DNA of 64,000 bases from Doris montereyensis (lineage: Eukaryota > Mollusca > Gastropoda > Nudibranchia > Dorididae). Shown piece by piece: positions 37,001 to 48,902 of this stretch. The DNA is taken from contig JAXRKP010000383.1 of assembly GCA_037039925.1 (NCBI GenBank), positions 235,001-299,000 of the forward strand, given 5' to 3'. Numbering within the stretch: position 1 is the first letter of the stretch; every line of letters begins with the position of its first letter. The notes under the pieces are model-generated. The model saw only the letters and a program-made list of their open reading frames with translations. It had not been told where the DNA came from and did no database searches. A program made the translations under genes and the position numbers.

Positions 37001-38292
37001 TTTGAATGCCACAAATTGAAAGACCTACGCGACAAGCTACTTTCAGAGAAACTTGATACTTCGAACACTATTTATGGAACCCTACAACAGATGGCCATTA
37101 CATGGCATTGGGCCAAAGGACAAATTACGTCCGAGCGCTGCTGGATCAGTAACAACAACAATGAGAGAAGGTTATACCAGTGGCCATCCTGAAAAAGTAT
37201 CGGCTTCTCTTTTCTTCCGCTGATTTGCTCAGAGAAAAATATAATCCTTTTGTTTTTCTTTTGTCTTTCCTCGAATACAGGTATGCAACACAATGTCATT
37301 TTTGGAGATCAACCATATGGACTCCCCTCAATGAAACTCTTATTTCTCAGCATTTAAATGAGCTAGGATACAAGTCTCATATCATTGGGAAGGTAGGTCC
37401 ATTCTTTTTGCATGGTGTGTGTTACAAAGGTAAACTTGGAGCAAGGCAATGACTAGATCTAGAGGTTGGAGTAGACACTAGTAACACCAAGGCTCGATTA
37501 ATAATTGTAACAAGGCTATTTATTATACTTACAGTAAACAATCAATCGATTGATGAAGCAAATTCACAAATGTATCCAATGTTGGATGGCATAAAATTAG
37601 GAGAAATCTACACTACACTTCTTGTTCTCTCTCTTATCATGGATATTCCCCTCTATTTATAGTCGAAAACTAAAATATTTAGAGAATGGAAATTTCCACA
37701 CCATTTTAAACATTTCAACACAGTTTTACAACATTTTCTCCCTTTCCAGATATAATCTAATCGATACTAGGGTTCACCAAAATGATTACGTCACAAATTC
37801 AATAAACACATTAAAATTGATTTCGTCATATGCTTTCCTCTACTAGGGGAATCCCTTTTAAAACTATAAATACATGTGTTATGGTGTGTATGTGTGTATA
37901 TTTTTATGAAGTGAAAGTACCGCTATTGAAGCCATGGTTTGATCTAAACACATTAACGGGATCTTAATGATTGAAACAACATAATAATGATTGATTTTAC
38001 CTTGTTTGGTGTAGAAATTGATGAAATTAAGATATACATCATACAGCAATTATCAATCATTAATGAGGCAAATTTCAATGACATATTAAGTTCTCTTCTA
38101 GGCATCACTTAGCCTTTTTACTTGGATAGCAAAACAATGCCTTATGCTGCAAAAGAAGCTGCCTAGAGCGTATCTTAGACATGGATGGGTTTCAATTTCA
38201 ATGAAACAAACTTGTAAGTTTTTATTCTCTGTCTCTGTCTGTGTGTCTGTCCTCTCTCTCTGTCTCTCTCTGTCTCTCTGTCTCTGTGTCTG

Positions 38293-38369
<77 letters not shown>

Positions 38370-38376
38370 GTCTCTC

Positions 38377-38421
<45 letters not shown>

Positions 38422-38424
38422 GTC

Positions 38425-38462
<38 letters not shown>

Positions 38463-38510
38463 CCTCTCTCCTCTCCCTCCCTCCCTCCCTCCCTCCCTCC
38501 CTCCCTCCCT

Positions 38511-38600
<90 letters not shown>

Positions 38601-41600
38601 CCCTTTTCTATTCTTTTATTTTCCCTTTTTGTTTCTTGTGGCACAAAAAACTATGCCTTTGTAAGATTTGCAAGACATATTTATGACGTGAAAGACTAAA
38701 TACACTATTTATTTCCTGTCTAGTGGCATTTGGGGATGTTTGAATGGGAGTACACCCCATTATATCGAGGATTTGAATCACATTTTGGATACTACCAGGG
38801 ATGTGAGGACTACTATGACCACACTTATGAAGCAAATCTTGTAAGTTATCACAGCTATTTTTGATACTCATTGGGATTCTCCTTTTTTTTTTTTTTTTTA
38901 TCAGATTGACTCATTGTTTCCAATGCTATCACATCACCAGCTCAATAAAAATTCTTAAATGTTCTTTTTAAAAAGATTCATTAAAAATTAAAAAAAAAAT
39001 TTTTTTTGTTAAAGTTTGCTGATAATTCCAACCTTCAAAGTATAATTTTATGTCAGGTTGAAATCTACGAGCAATTTTCTATTTTGTGTACTCACAAAAA
39101 AATATAAGTGATATTGGACTTGATAGACATCCTCAAGAAGTAGAAATAGTAGAATGTTCAAAAAATGACAGATAGAATTTTAATTGGATCAGTCGCAGTA
39201 ATAATGTATTTAAAAAAGTGAATCAAAGGAAGATTTTTTTTTTAAGAAAGAAGGGAATCGTGATATATGTAATACTAATAGTATTTTGAGAATTTGGTTT
39301 TCCTTTTGGAATAAGATGACTCACAGTCAGTGTGGTACTCAGGTGAACAGCCACCTTTTCATCCACATTTGGAAACTAAAGAAGAAAAATCGAAATTCCA
39401 AATCATCGTAAAATGTCAGGATTTGTTACTTAGATTGTGAATCAAGTCAGTTTTATCCAGCAGATCTGTCAGCAAAGCTGTGACGGTTGAGTTGATAAAG
39501 AAGATTTATTTGTCTCATTTGTTTACTGCGCTACTAACCTAACAAGCTGTTATGTATGTGTATCCTATGCTTGGTTTGTCCATAAGTTAAGTTAATAACC
39601 CATTTTATATATTTGCATTGTACCATATTGTTGTTCTATTTTCTCTTCATTTAGAATTGTCACCATGATTTTCCAAAGGGACAAATAAAGATTTCAATCT
39701 TGATCGTAGTCAGAATCTCAAGAACTTTTCAAATTTCTTTCCATTGTATTTTGATGGTAGGGAAACAGTTTTCAATTCCCTTTCCACTGCACTTTGAGGG
39801 TAGGGAAATACTTTTCAAATTTTGTTTCCATTGTGATGATAGTGAAATGGATCTTTTTACACATTCTGCCGACTACCTTTCAAATTTCCTTTCCATTGTA
39901 CTTGGATGGTAGGGAATTTAATCTTTTCACACATTCTGCCAATTTCCTTTCCATTGTACTTGGATGGTAGGGAATTTAATCTTTTCACACATTCTGTCAA
40001 TTTCCTTTCCATTGTACTTGGATGGTAGGGAATTTAAATTTCCTTTCCATTGTACTTGGATGGTAGGGAATTTAATCTTTTCACACATTCTGCCAATTTC
40101 CTTTCCATTGTACTTGGATTGCAGGGAATTTAATCTTTTCACACAGGGAATTCTGTCAATTTCAATTTCCTTTCCATTGTACTTGGATGGTAGGGAATTT
40201 AATCTTTTCACACATTCTGTCAATTTCCTTTCCATTGTACTTGGATGGTAGAGAATTTAATCTTTTTACACATTCAGTCAATTGCTTTTTAATTTCCTTT
40301 CCATAGTACTTAGTAGGGAATTTAATCTTTTCACACATTCTGTCACTTACTTTTAAAGACTTTATTATTATGGGAGGAAAAACCTTTTCTTTAAGGGCTT
40401 TTTATCTCAGATTACTTTGCATGCAACATAACATTGCAGTTAACGCATTGATTTGTGTTTTTTATTTTTAAATTTGCTTAATTTTAATACTGCTCTCTAA
40501 GGCTCAATGGGGTGTTGATTTTCGAAGAGACAAGGATCTGTTGTGGAATTACACTGGACAATATTCAACCACATTGTTTAGGGATGAAGCTGTGAAAGTC
40601 ATTAACAACCACAATAGATCAGAGGTGAGGATCTTCGTATTTCCACCCCTTTTTGTGTTATTTAATTTCGTCACGGATTCTGTAATTTGTATCAATTTTA
40701 TAATGAAATTTGAGAGATTTTTCATTAAATTAAGATCTATAGTTTTGATTTCTAAGAAAGATCGTTATCGTAATATTTTTTCATTTCAATATTTTTATGA
40801 AAATGAGCAATGAATCATTAGCATTTAATGTCCTATCTTATGTAATGATATTTAAATGAGAATGAACACCTCAAAATGGAGAATGAACACCTCAAAATGG
40901 AGAATGAACACCTCAAAATGGAGGCTGAACTTATTGGCTTGCAAAATTACAGTTTTGATATAAATTGTGTTTTGTTTTAAAATTGACATTTATTTCATGG
41001 AACAGTTCTTTAATTTCAAATTATATTAGAATATCAAGTATTCTCAAAGCTAAATAAAATTTAAGAATGCGAGTTATATGGGTGTACATGTATTTGATAT
41101 GTTTATTAATTATACACACATATTCCTGGACCACATTAATCTTTTTATAAATTCTTTATGGAAACAATAGTCACTTCAATTTATGTTCTTTGGATTCTCC
41201 AGTCTTATGAAAAAAAAAAATACTAAGCCGTCAGCAGAAGTCAATAAAGACGGTATAACTGCACATAACAGGACTGTTATGACAAATTTTGAAAGCCGTC
41301 TGAGTTGTTTAATGATTTAAAGTTTGACACAGAATTTTCAACTGTGAATTGTCAGTGGTGACATGTGTTGATATTTATTTTATGCACCGAAAGGTACTTC
41401 AACTTTGATCCAACATCCCATCATTTGCTAAAAATATCTCACTGAGGTTTCAAAAATAGAAACACAATTTTTGTCAAGTGGTCTATACTTAAAAGACAGC
41501 GCACGACTATTTAGCTATTTGCTATTCTAAAGTTATAACTACCAGGTCAGTTGTCCTGCCTTATTTTTTTATTTTTTATTTTTAGAGAATAACACAGTCT

Positions 41601-44600
41601 TTTTTTTTTATCTGCCTTTCTTTTCTCTCTTAAGTGTAGTATGTTATTCACAAAGAATTACAATAGTCAGCTAATCTGTTGCTTTTTACGCAAGTGGACT
41701 TTTCATTAAGTCGTTGTCTTACAGCTTTTACTTTATCAAAATTTCCCCTATACATCATATCCGGTTGTTTAAGGTTGTTTTTACAGGCCGTTTTGAGTTT
41801 TATCATTCCTATCCATCCACAGCCTTTATTCCTTTACCTTCCGTTCCAAGCTGTTCACAGTGCAAATCAACACGGACCCAATCTTCAAGCCCCTCAGGAG
41901 TACATTGAAAAGTTTCTGTATATTCAGAACAAACAGCGCCGTATATATGCAGGTATTTTCTCTCTTATTCTTTTTCCTTTTGAACGTTTTGTGACCTTTT
42001 TAATAGGCACTAATAGACCAATGACTAGGAGGTGAATTGAATGAAAAATTAAATGAACAGACAACAACAACAAAAATACCCAAACAAACCCAAAAATAAA
42101 ACAAACTATTTAATAATAATAAATCTTTATTGTCCTTTTCAGGCAATTCATGTTAGGTTCACATATTTAATTCTTCGAAACATCAAGGGGGACTCAGTAG
42201 TCCAGAGGCAATATGTCGACCTCTCAACCCAAAGGCGAAGGTAGATTCAAGACCTGCCAAAGGTTGAACAAATCTCTTAAGTTTTTTTTTATAGTAAAAT
42301 CTACCCCCTGGTCCGGTAGGTGGATCAACATTTTAGTCCCATCGGAGAGGGGCGATAAGAAGAAGGTCTCATGTGCAGATCACAACACTCTGTGCATGTT
42401 AAAGATCCCTTGGCTATTTGCGGGGCAATCCAGGCAAAATTGAAATACTACCAAAAATCCCCAGATCACCTGATTTGTGGATTTGGGTAGAATCAAAATC
42501 ATGCAAGAGACATCCAATCACAACAAGTCAATTTGCCCGTCACTCTTAGCCTAAGAACTTTCCTGACTGATAAAAATAAAATTCCCAAGATATTTGTCCT
42601 TGTGTGAATGAAAATGACACATGTCATTTTGCAGTGATAGAGATGTAATGTAAGCAATCACTGAAGAAATATCTTGACCATGTGTATGAATAATCACAAC
42701 CATAAAAACTGAACGTTTTGGATTGTTATTTATAATAATACATGTATTTAATTTTCATATTATTTTCTAAAAGGCCAATGCTTTTGAACATTATAATCTT
42801 CAGCAAATCCTATAAAGTATAAACGAATGAAAGTATCACAACCTGAAAGTCTCAAAATAGACAATAATAATAATAATGACAATAAATTATTATTGTCCAT
42901 TCAAGACAATTTTTTATTTACATTGTGCTTGGGAAATCAAAAACATGGGATGTACATATTGACTTTGAAAATTTGAATTTGGATGTACATGTACTTCAAA
43001 TGATTTGTAATGTCAAATTACACATTTATACATTTTATGCTTAACATGCATACTCTTATTTGCTTGCTGTAGAAACAAATGCACAGGGTACGAGGAAGAA
43101 GTAGTCAAGGCCATAAACAGCAAAATATTTGTTTGAAAAACCCTTCTCCAGCTCTTGAATTTATAGATGATACTTCAGTTGTCTGACGTTGACAAAATAT
43201 TGACATTGCTCGACATTTGGATGGGTCCTACTGTACCTGTATAAAAATCCATTTCTTCGTCTCTAGGAATGATGTCTGCACTAGATGAAGCAGTTGGAGC
43301 TGTCTATGACACATTGAACAGTGCTGGTCTCCTATCAAATTCCATCATCATCTTTACCACTGATAACGGTGGGCCTGCTAATGGTTTTGACTTCAACGCA
43401 GCAAACAATTTTCCTCTGCGGTACTAATTTTCATTTTTATTATGCTTGTTAATACTTTATCTTGTACTCATAGTAGTGTTACTCTTCTCATCTGAATTCA
43501 GAAATAGTGATCACAGACATGTTTAAATTTTGTTGGTGTGTAAGCTTTCTCTTATGTATTTTCAAAATAGTGTTGATGTTTTGCTTATAAATGAATAGTA
43601 CCTTACAGGAGTAGTGTCAGTAGCGTAGTGTTTTAGCTACTGAATTTTAAATCATTGTCTCCTTTGGACCAGACACTTAATATGTATTTCCCACCAAACG
43701 TAGAGCAAATGGGTACCAGCATTAGCTGTGACAAACCAGCTTTCCGTCCAGAAGGCAATGCTTTATCACATGTTATCCACTTCATGCTATAGAAACTGGA
43801 ATATGCTTCAGTTCCATGGGCCATAACAGTTTAAGGAAACTTTAATTTATGACTTTAGTGAAGAGGTGATCTTCTGTTCTGTTTGTTCAATTTATATAAT
43901 TTATTCAACTGATCAATCACATACTCTTCATACACACATCTGCATGCTTATGTCCATATCATCATCATGATCTTGACTTTTTTAATCCTGACCCTACTGA
44001 CTCTAAATTGACCCTCCATCTGGCCTCCTGAGACCCAGTGTTATTATTATATTAGAACAGACCCTAGAGCGGGCATGTGGTAAAGAGATAAGTCAGAGGC
44101 TGCCGCCTAGAGCGGGCATACATGTTCAGAGGGTTAATTGTTGGTCTTCACCCTACTGTCTTCTCTGTCTATTTCTTTAATCTCCCCCACCATCCTTCCT
44201 GCGACATGGACAGAATTTCTGAAGTTGAGACACTGAATGCTTAATCTGTGTCTCTCACAAACTGCACAAACAATAGATGACGCTGATAATCTGTTCTCTA
44301 CTTTCTTTCAGTGGTGTCAAGGCAACGCTGTGGGAAGGTGGTGTGAGAGGAGTTGGCTTTGTTCACAGTCCCTTGCTCAAAACACAAGGCTATGTATCAG
44401 AGCAGATGTTTCACGTGTGTGACTGGCTTCCCACCTTGTACAGGGCAGCTGGTGGAGATCCATCTACGCTGAAAAACTTGGATGGTGTTGATGCCTGGCA
44501 GATGCTGAACGAGAACAGCAAGGAGGTCAGATCAGAAATTTTGCACAATATTGATCCCATTGAAAGGAGTGCTGCTATCCGAGTCGGTGATTACAAGCTG

Positions 44601-45797
44601 CTGATTGGCAATGTAGGTCGCGGCTGGAATGGATGGTACCCTCCGTACGAATTAGCCGGGGACGAGTTCTTTCTCCACTTCTCGAATTACACCGACGATT
44701 TGAAGGAGTCGAAGGAAAGACATGATATTCGGCTTCAGCTTCAATCAAACTATAAAAAATCCTGGAGTAGAGATGTAATAGAAAGGACAAAGAAGTTGTG
44801 GCAAAGTTCGCCCTCAGCATATCATATGCAGACTGTGTCAACTCCAGAATCTGACTCTAATAATCATCATTTTCAACTTCACTTTGAGTCTGATAGAGCA
44901 TTGAATAGCAAAGGACTGAAATTGAACAGAGAACCAACACCATTATTTGGTACCCCTGTGAAGGTGGATTGTGGAGCTAAACCCGAAAATGCTAGCACAA
45001 ACTGTGACACCAAATTTGCTTCCTGTTTATACAACATCAGAGAGGATCCTTGTGAATACAACAATATTGCTGACAAGTATCCATCTATTGTAAGTTGTCT
45101 TGCTGTGTATTAATTTCATTGTAGTTTTACTGATTCTCTGTGACTATAATTAAAGATGGATTTATACTAGGCCATATCCCTTTCCTGGATGTCTCACGGA
45201 TTTTATGTCATTTATCCCTCAGCAGGCCATTCTATTCAAAAGTCTTCAACTCCTGGGAGCATACAGAACAGTAGCCTACCACTAGGTGCTTCATACTAAC
45301 ACTCTTACAAAAGCCTCCTCCGCCCATAGCTGGGTACTCATTCACACCTTAGTCGAGTGAGAAGAGCATAGTGAAGTACCTTTTTCTAAGAGTACAACAT
45401 CATGGAAAAACCTGCTTCAGCTAGGGAATTGAACCAGTGTCGTTGTGATTACACACACAAAGCACTGCTAATTGCACCACAAAGCCTGTGTAAATGCTCT
45501 ATAGCTTTATTTCGTTCCGTCCCGAAGAGCTGCATTTTGGAGGTGACTGGTGTACTTGTTTCAATTTTTTTTCTTTTGTTATGATTTCCTATTAGTATTT
45601 GTTTTAGTAAGTTGATTTGTTTTGAAACTAAATGAAACGCATTGAAACCACACTCTTGGTTTGTTTCCAAACAGGTTGGAGAATTGTTAGCTAGACTGGT
45701 AGAGTACGCTGCAACTGCCGTGAAACCTGGCAACATGGAGAGTGACGATGCCGGCAATCCCTCTCACCACGGCGGTGCCTGGATTCCATGGAGATAG
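31023..45797 (+). CDS. Arylsulfatase (ARSB/I/J-like), gene 2, nine coding exons, catalytic signature out of frame
   Basis: Type I sulfatase paralogous to gene 1 with identical exon boundaries: 31023-31130, 31838-31998, 37281-37392, 38724-38840, 40502-40624, 41823-41952, 43267-43420, 44312-45089, 45675-45797; 1,806 nt, 601 codons plus stop. Signal peptide [13 protein letters not shown], then IILIVADDL (metal-binding Asp pair), [42 protein letters not shown] and the C-terminal [14 protein letters not shown]. Exon 2 has one extra A at 31,955-31,956 and exon 3 one C too few in the run at 37,324-37,327. The errors cancel, so the frame stays open throughout, but the ~36 residues between are mistranslated and the signature reads CTPNTIG instead of CTPTRSA. 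A 5'-UTR intron ends at 31,006, 16 bases before the ATG. A likely polyadenylation signal ATTAAA is at 45,828. If the indels are real the enzyme should lack formylglycine. Confidence 0.9.
31838..31998 (+). other. Exon 2 of gene 2 with one-base insertion at the active site
   Basis: The exon is 161 nt against 160 in gene 1. The extra base is one A of CCCAACACG (31,952-31,960). Without it the codons after TGC-ACC-CCC would read Thr-Arg-Ser-Ala-Leu-Leu-Thr-Gly as in gene 1. With it, the conserved arginine is lost and the frame stays shifted until exon 3. Confidence 0.85.
32030..32150 (+). repeat. Dispersed repeat family R4 (copy 4)
   Basis: GTGCTGCTAGTACGTCCCAT, TTTATCTGTCATATTTCTC and GAGATCACCACATATTATGG match R4. 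It begins ~30 bp after the exon 2 donor of arylsulfatase gene 2. Confidence 0.65.
32930..33640 (-). mobile_element. Non-LTR RT C-terminal fragment
   Basis: Minus strand: [63 protein letters not shown], then in another frame [40 protein letters not shown] and [12 protein letters not shown]. This order (template-handling YLG-like motif, LLYxxET, basic GRRGRQR tail) is the RT C-terminus of an L1/RTE-like element. It is nested inside the split CR1-like fragment in intron 2 of arylsulfatase gene 2, antisense to the gene. Confidence 0.75.
33770..33900. repeat. Unnamed dispersed repeat
   Basis: The segment with TTTTTACTGCCATCTTCTCA and GTAATTTACATCAAAATTTT is the reverse complement of the start of the window (1-47). 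Confidence 0.45.
34910..37185 (+). mobile_element. Non-LTR retrotransposon with RNase H (I/Jockey-like), 5'-truncated
   Basis: In order: [20 protein letters not shown] (RT fingers, from ~34,975), [14 protein letters not shown] (palm Asp, ~35,175), [22 protein letters not shown] (catalytic YADD, ~35,420), then an RNase H domain with [12 protein letters not shown] (~36,290), [13 protein letters not shown] and [20 protein letters not shown] (36,620-36,680), and a C-terminal CLICDHP...[10 protein letters not shown] zinc-knuckle-like segment (~36,955-37,020). RT followed by RNase H is characteristic of the I and related clades. A frameshift near 35,340 and stops near 35,620 and 36,440 inactivate it. 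It is sense-oriented in intron 2 of arylsulfatase gene 2 and ends ~95 bp before exon 3. The endonuclease and first open frame are missing. Confidence 0.88.
37393..38223. other. Arylsulfatase gene 2 intron 3, proximal part
   Basis: No recognisable repeat or coding segment. Composition is ordinary and AT-rich. Confidence 0.35.
38224..38596. repeat. Compound (TC)n/(TCTG)n/(CCCT)n microsatellite
   Basis: Alternating TC, TCTG and CCCT blocks in intron 3 of arylsulfatase gene 2, 130 bp upstream of exon 4. Long Ser-Leu or Arg-Glu frames through it are artefacts. Confidence 0.97.
39725..40350 (+). repeat. 58-bp minisatellite in arylsulfatase gene 2 intron 4
   Basis: Roughly eight to ten partial and full units of TTTCCTTTCCATTGTACTTG + GATGGTAGGGAATTTAATCT + TTTCACACATTCTGCCAA. 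The left units are diverged, the right ones nearly identical. Both strands give repetitive open frames that are not genes. Confidence 0.92.
40865..40928 (+). repeat. 21-bp triplicate repeat
   Basis: Three perfect copies of GAATGAACACCTCAAAATGG plus A in intron 5 of arylsulfatase gene 2. Confidence 0.95.
42175..42495 (+). repeat. SINE family 2 (copy 1)
   Basis: Head GGGGGACTCAGTAGTCCAGA..GGTAGATTCAAGACC (box A/B-like), body GGTAGGTGGATCAACA, CAACACTCTGTGCATGTTAA, GATCCCTTGGC, tail CCAGATCACCTGATTTGTGG. Matches 46,195-46,475 over its length and 53,183-53,335 over its 3' half. In intron 6 of arylsulfatase gene 2. Confidence 0.75.
43612..43857 (+). repeat. SINE family 1 (copy 2, decayed)
   Basis: GTAGCGTAGTGTTTTAGCTA, GAGCAAATGGGTACCAGCAT, TAGAAACTGGAATA, CAGTTCCATGGGCCATAACA and AAGGAAACTTTAAT follow the order of the copy at 9,631 with many changes. 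In intron 7 of arylsulfatase gene 2. Confidence 0.55.
44313..44512 (+). other. Gene-conversion-like tract in exon 8 of gene 2
   Basis: Partner of 19,493-19,692: 199 of 200 bases identical at constant offset. It covers the codons for [16 protein letters not shown], a region close to the active site in the family, through DAWQMLN. Confidence 0.85.
45362..45490 (-). repeat. SINE family 3 (copy 2)
   Basis: The reverse complement carries the GGTTCAATTCC box B-like core and GTTGTACTCTTAGAAAAAGG, matching 29,680-29,812. In intron 8 of arylsulfatase gene 2. Confidence 0.7.
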
Positions 45798-46194
45798 TCA
45801 TTTACTTGAATTGAATATTCAAATGAGATTAAAATAATAATTAATAATATGATCAACCCATAAACTTTCATAGACGTATTACATAGATATGTCCGGGAAT
45901 GCACTTACCTAGTGGGTGGCGGGCGCTCTGTAGCACACGCCCCATACCTCTTTTTGTCCAGTTCAGCTTGATCTCCAGCTATTTCATTTAACCAGACCTA
46001 GATCTTAAGGTGCAAGTGACTCAGTTCAATTGATAGAGCATCTGACATACCATTCACCAAGAGATCCCAGTTCTTGTATTCTCAGTCCAGGCAGAGATTT
46101 CTTGCCACTCCTGTTCATGTAGCGGCAAGTGTGTAGCTGAATCTATTATAGACTTGATGAAAGTAAGTAAAATGAAGACTATCACATTTTGCCG

Positions 46195-46475
46195 TATGCC
46201 TAGAAAAACGTCCGGGGGACTTGACGGTCCACAGGCAAGGTGTCGACCTCTAAACTGAAAGGTCGCAAATTTTCTAGTTTTTAAAAAATAAAAACCCAAC
46301 TCCATTGTCCAGGTAGGTGGATCAACACCTTCAGCGATGGACGATAAAAAGGATCGCAATACTCTGTGCTCGTAAATGATCCCTTGGCGGTTTACAGAGC
46401 AGTGAAGGCAAAATTTTAAAATCCTACCAAAAACCCAGAGATCTCTTAGATGTGGATAAAATCAAATCAAATAAA
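46195..46475 (+). repeat. SINE family 2 (copy 2)
   Basis: GACTTGACGGTCCACAGGCA, GTGTCGACCTCTAAACTGAA, GGTAGGTGGATCAACACC, CAATACTCTGTGCTCGTAAA, GATCCCTTGGC follow the unit at 42,175. Confidence 0.75.
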
Positions 46476-48004
46476 AAAAAATTAAAACCTAGAAAAAAAA
46501 TCATAGCTCTTCTCATGATTACTGTACACTACTCAATTCTAAGTGGTATATAGAAATACGTCTATTCTATTAATGTTGGTTAAATGAATGGTCAGAAGAC
46601 ATCGGATGAAATTAAGGAAATATAAGTCACAAGTGCTTTTGTGTGAGTCCTTTTAAAATCGCTACCCATGGGAAGGATGTTGAATGGAGTGTCTATAACG
46701 TGCTCACGGTGATTTTAGATATTTTTACTAGTTATAATATTTGTTTAAAGTGCCTTGAGACCTTGACAAAAAGAGCTATAGAAATCGTCTTTCTATTATC
46801 AGATTATGGCTCAGATAAGCTCAAACAAAATAAAAAAACAAATTAAAAGGATCTTCTAGGAATCTGTGAATAACACTTTGTACTTAAAGTAGTAGTAGGC
46901 TATCTTATGACAATAATATATGTACTCAGGAGTTCTCAGGAAATATTAAAAGGACGGGATGTAATCATGAATGACTCACCAGGGTCAAACTAATAATGCC
47001 ATCAGCCTGTATAATCACTGGTTTGAGTATATGTGTGAGAGAGAGAGAATTCAATTTTATTTGTTATTTTAAGATTTTAAGTTGTGTCTTAGAACGTTCA
47101 GATAAGTAGATGTTCAAATAAGTGTTTCACTCACTCATGTTGTTATATTAATGTGATTTTTATTAATTTCTGAGTGTGTTTTAAAGTTATTTAGTTTCTT
47201 TGTGATACCCATCTCAGGGTTTGTCGTAGAATCAGAATAATTGTGAATTTTGAGTCTATTTTGCTATTACATTTTACTAGTTCTGTACACCTAATTAAAT
47301 GTAATAGGTTTTTTGAGCAAAACAAATGAACTGAATTATGTAACATCATGTCAGATTGTCATGTTTATGGGATCAATGCTGATTGTCTTTCAAGATAATG
47401 AAAAATTTGACTCTTAGTAGTTTAAGAGGTATTTCACTCTGGTTTCTTATTTTCCCAGTTATAGGTAGAGAAAGATCACGTGTTTCAACTGAGTATGCTT
47501 TCCAGGGGGTTGAGTTATTTGAAAAGTTTCTTTGATCATATCAATTGTCTTTCAAGATAATGAAAAATTTGATCCTATTCAACGAATTGTTCAGGTTCGA
47601 ATTGATTCATTCCAGAATATTTTTAGATTACAGTGTATTACTATAAATTTTTAACTAATTACAATGTACTATTATTTCTATCCTTGTTTTTTTTCTCACA
47701 TGACATCACCACAGCTGCCACTGATCATTCCTATTTAATAAGACAATTTATTGGTCATGCAATTTTTAAAAATACTTTGCGTTTTGTGACTATTGCTTTA
47801 ATGACACTTACTCGTTCCTTTATTATACATTAAATGTAATCAGGTTTTATAGAGAAAATAAACGAGCAAAACAAATGAATGTCTTTCTTTTTGTGCTATG
47901 TGAATGAATATAATGTAATGTCACTAATGTCAGATTGTCAGGCCTCATGTTTATGTGTAAGAGAGGTATTTCACTCTGGGAGGTTGTAACCAGTTATAGG
48001 TAGA

Positions 48005-48105
48005 GAAAGATCTTGTGCTGTGATTGTGAGCTTGTAATCATGATGACACTGGTTCAAACCTCACGGCTGGTCCAGGTGTTTTTTCACTATGTTGTACTAA
48101 CTAAT
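48005..48105 (+). repeat. SINE family 3 (copy 3)
   Basis: TGTGAGCTTGTAATCATGAT, GACACTGGTTCAAACCTCAC (box-B-like GGTTCAAACC) and TTCACTATGTTGTACTAA match 29,700-29,780. Confidence 0.7.
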
Positions 48106-48811
48106 TAGTAGTCTTAAGAGATCATTCCTATTTAATAAGACAATTTATTTCACTCTGGTTTTTCCTTTTATTCGACATTAAATGTAATCAGGTATGAAAA
48201 TGAGTAACCTAGTTATAGGTCACTAAGAGAAAGATCTTGTCAGTGTGTTGGTATGAAAAACCTAAGAGGCTGCTGTGCTGTATGCTTTCCAGGGGGTTGA
48301 GAAGGATGTTGGATGAAATGAGCCAGGGGGTTGAGAAGGATGTTGGATGAAATGCACTGTTGTGCAGGATATGAATATACTATAAATCCATCTTTATCTT
48401 TTGAACGACAAGCCACTGTACTTTATTTCTCCAAATTGTAATGTTTCTTTTGCTGTTTGAACAAAAGGAATACAAATATAGCACAAGACAGATCAATGAA
48501 CGAAATGACAAAAGCACATTATGCTGAATATTTTCATATTTGAACAATCTTTGTCTTCGTTTTAGCAGGAGATCCACTGGTATCTGAGATTACACCAAAT
48601 TTACATGCTAACTTTGAAGGCGAATGTGCTTACTTTTACCCAAGTTTTAGTAACTTTTTAATAAAAGTTTTTCTATTTAAGTACAAAATTGTTTTGCTTA
48701 TATCAGACCAACATATTAACAGAGGTACATGTGTGTGTGTGTATGTGTAGAAATAAATGGATGAGTATACTTTTTTGTTTCATTAGAATTTACTGTGTCC
48801 GTACGCAGCGA

Positions 48812-48902
48812 TCTCCGGATGAATTAAAGTGAAAACAGCAAGCCGAAAGAACGATGTGAAAGAGTGAAAGGAAAGAAAAAGGACCTACCAGTAGTATCCA
48901 TC
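48812..48902 (-). repeat. Dispersed repeat family R4 (copy 5)
   Basis: The reverse complement reads TACTACTGGTAGGTCCTTTT, TTTCACTCTTTCACATCG..., CCGGAGATCGCTGCG, matching the R4 order. Confidence 0.6.

Noticed and set aside
39927..40251. Repetitive open frames on both strands
   Set aside because: They follow the 58-bp minisatellite within an intron.
44575..44841. Antisense open frame inside arylsulfatase gene 2 exon 8
   Set aside because: It mirrors a well-supported conserved coding exon; no independent support.
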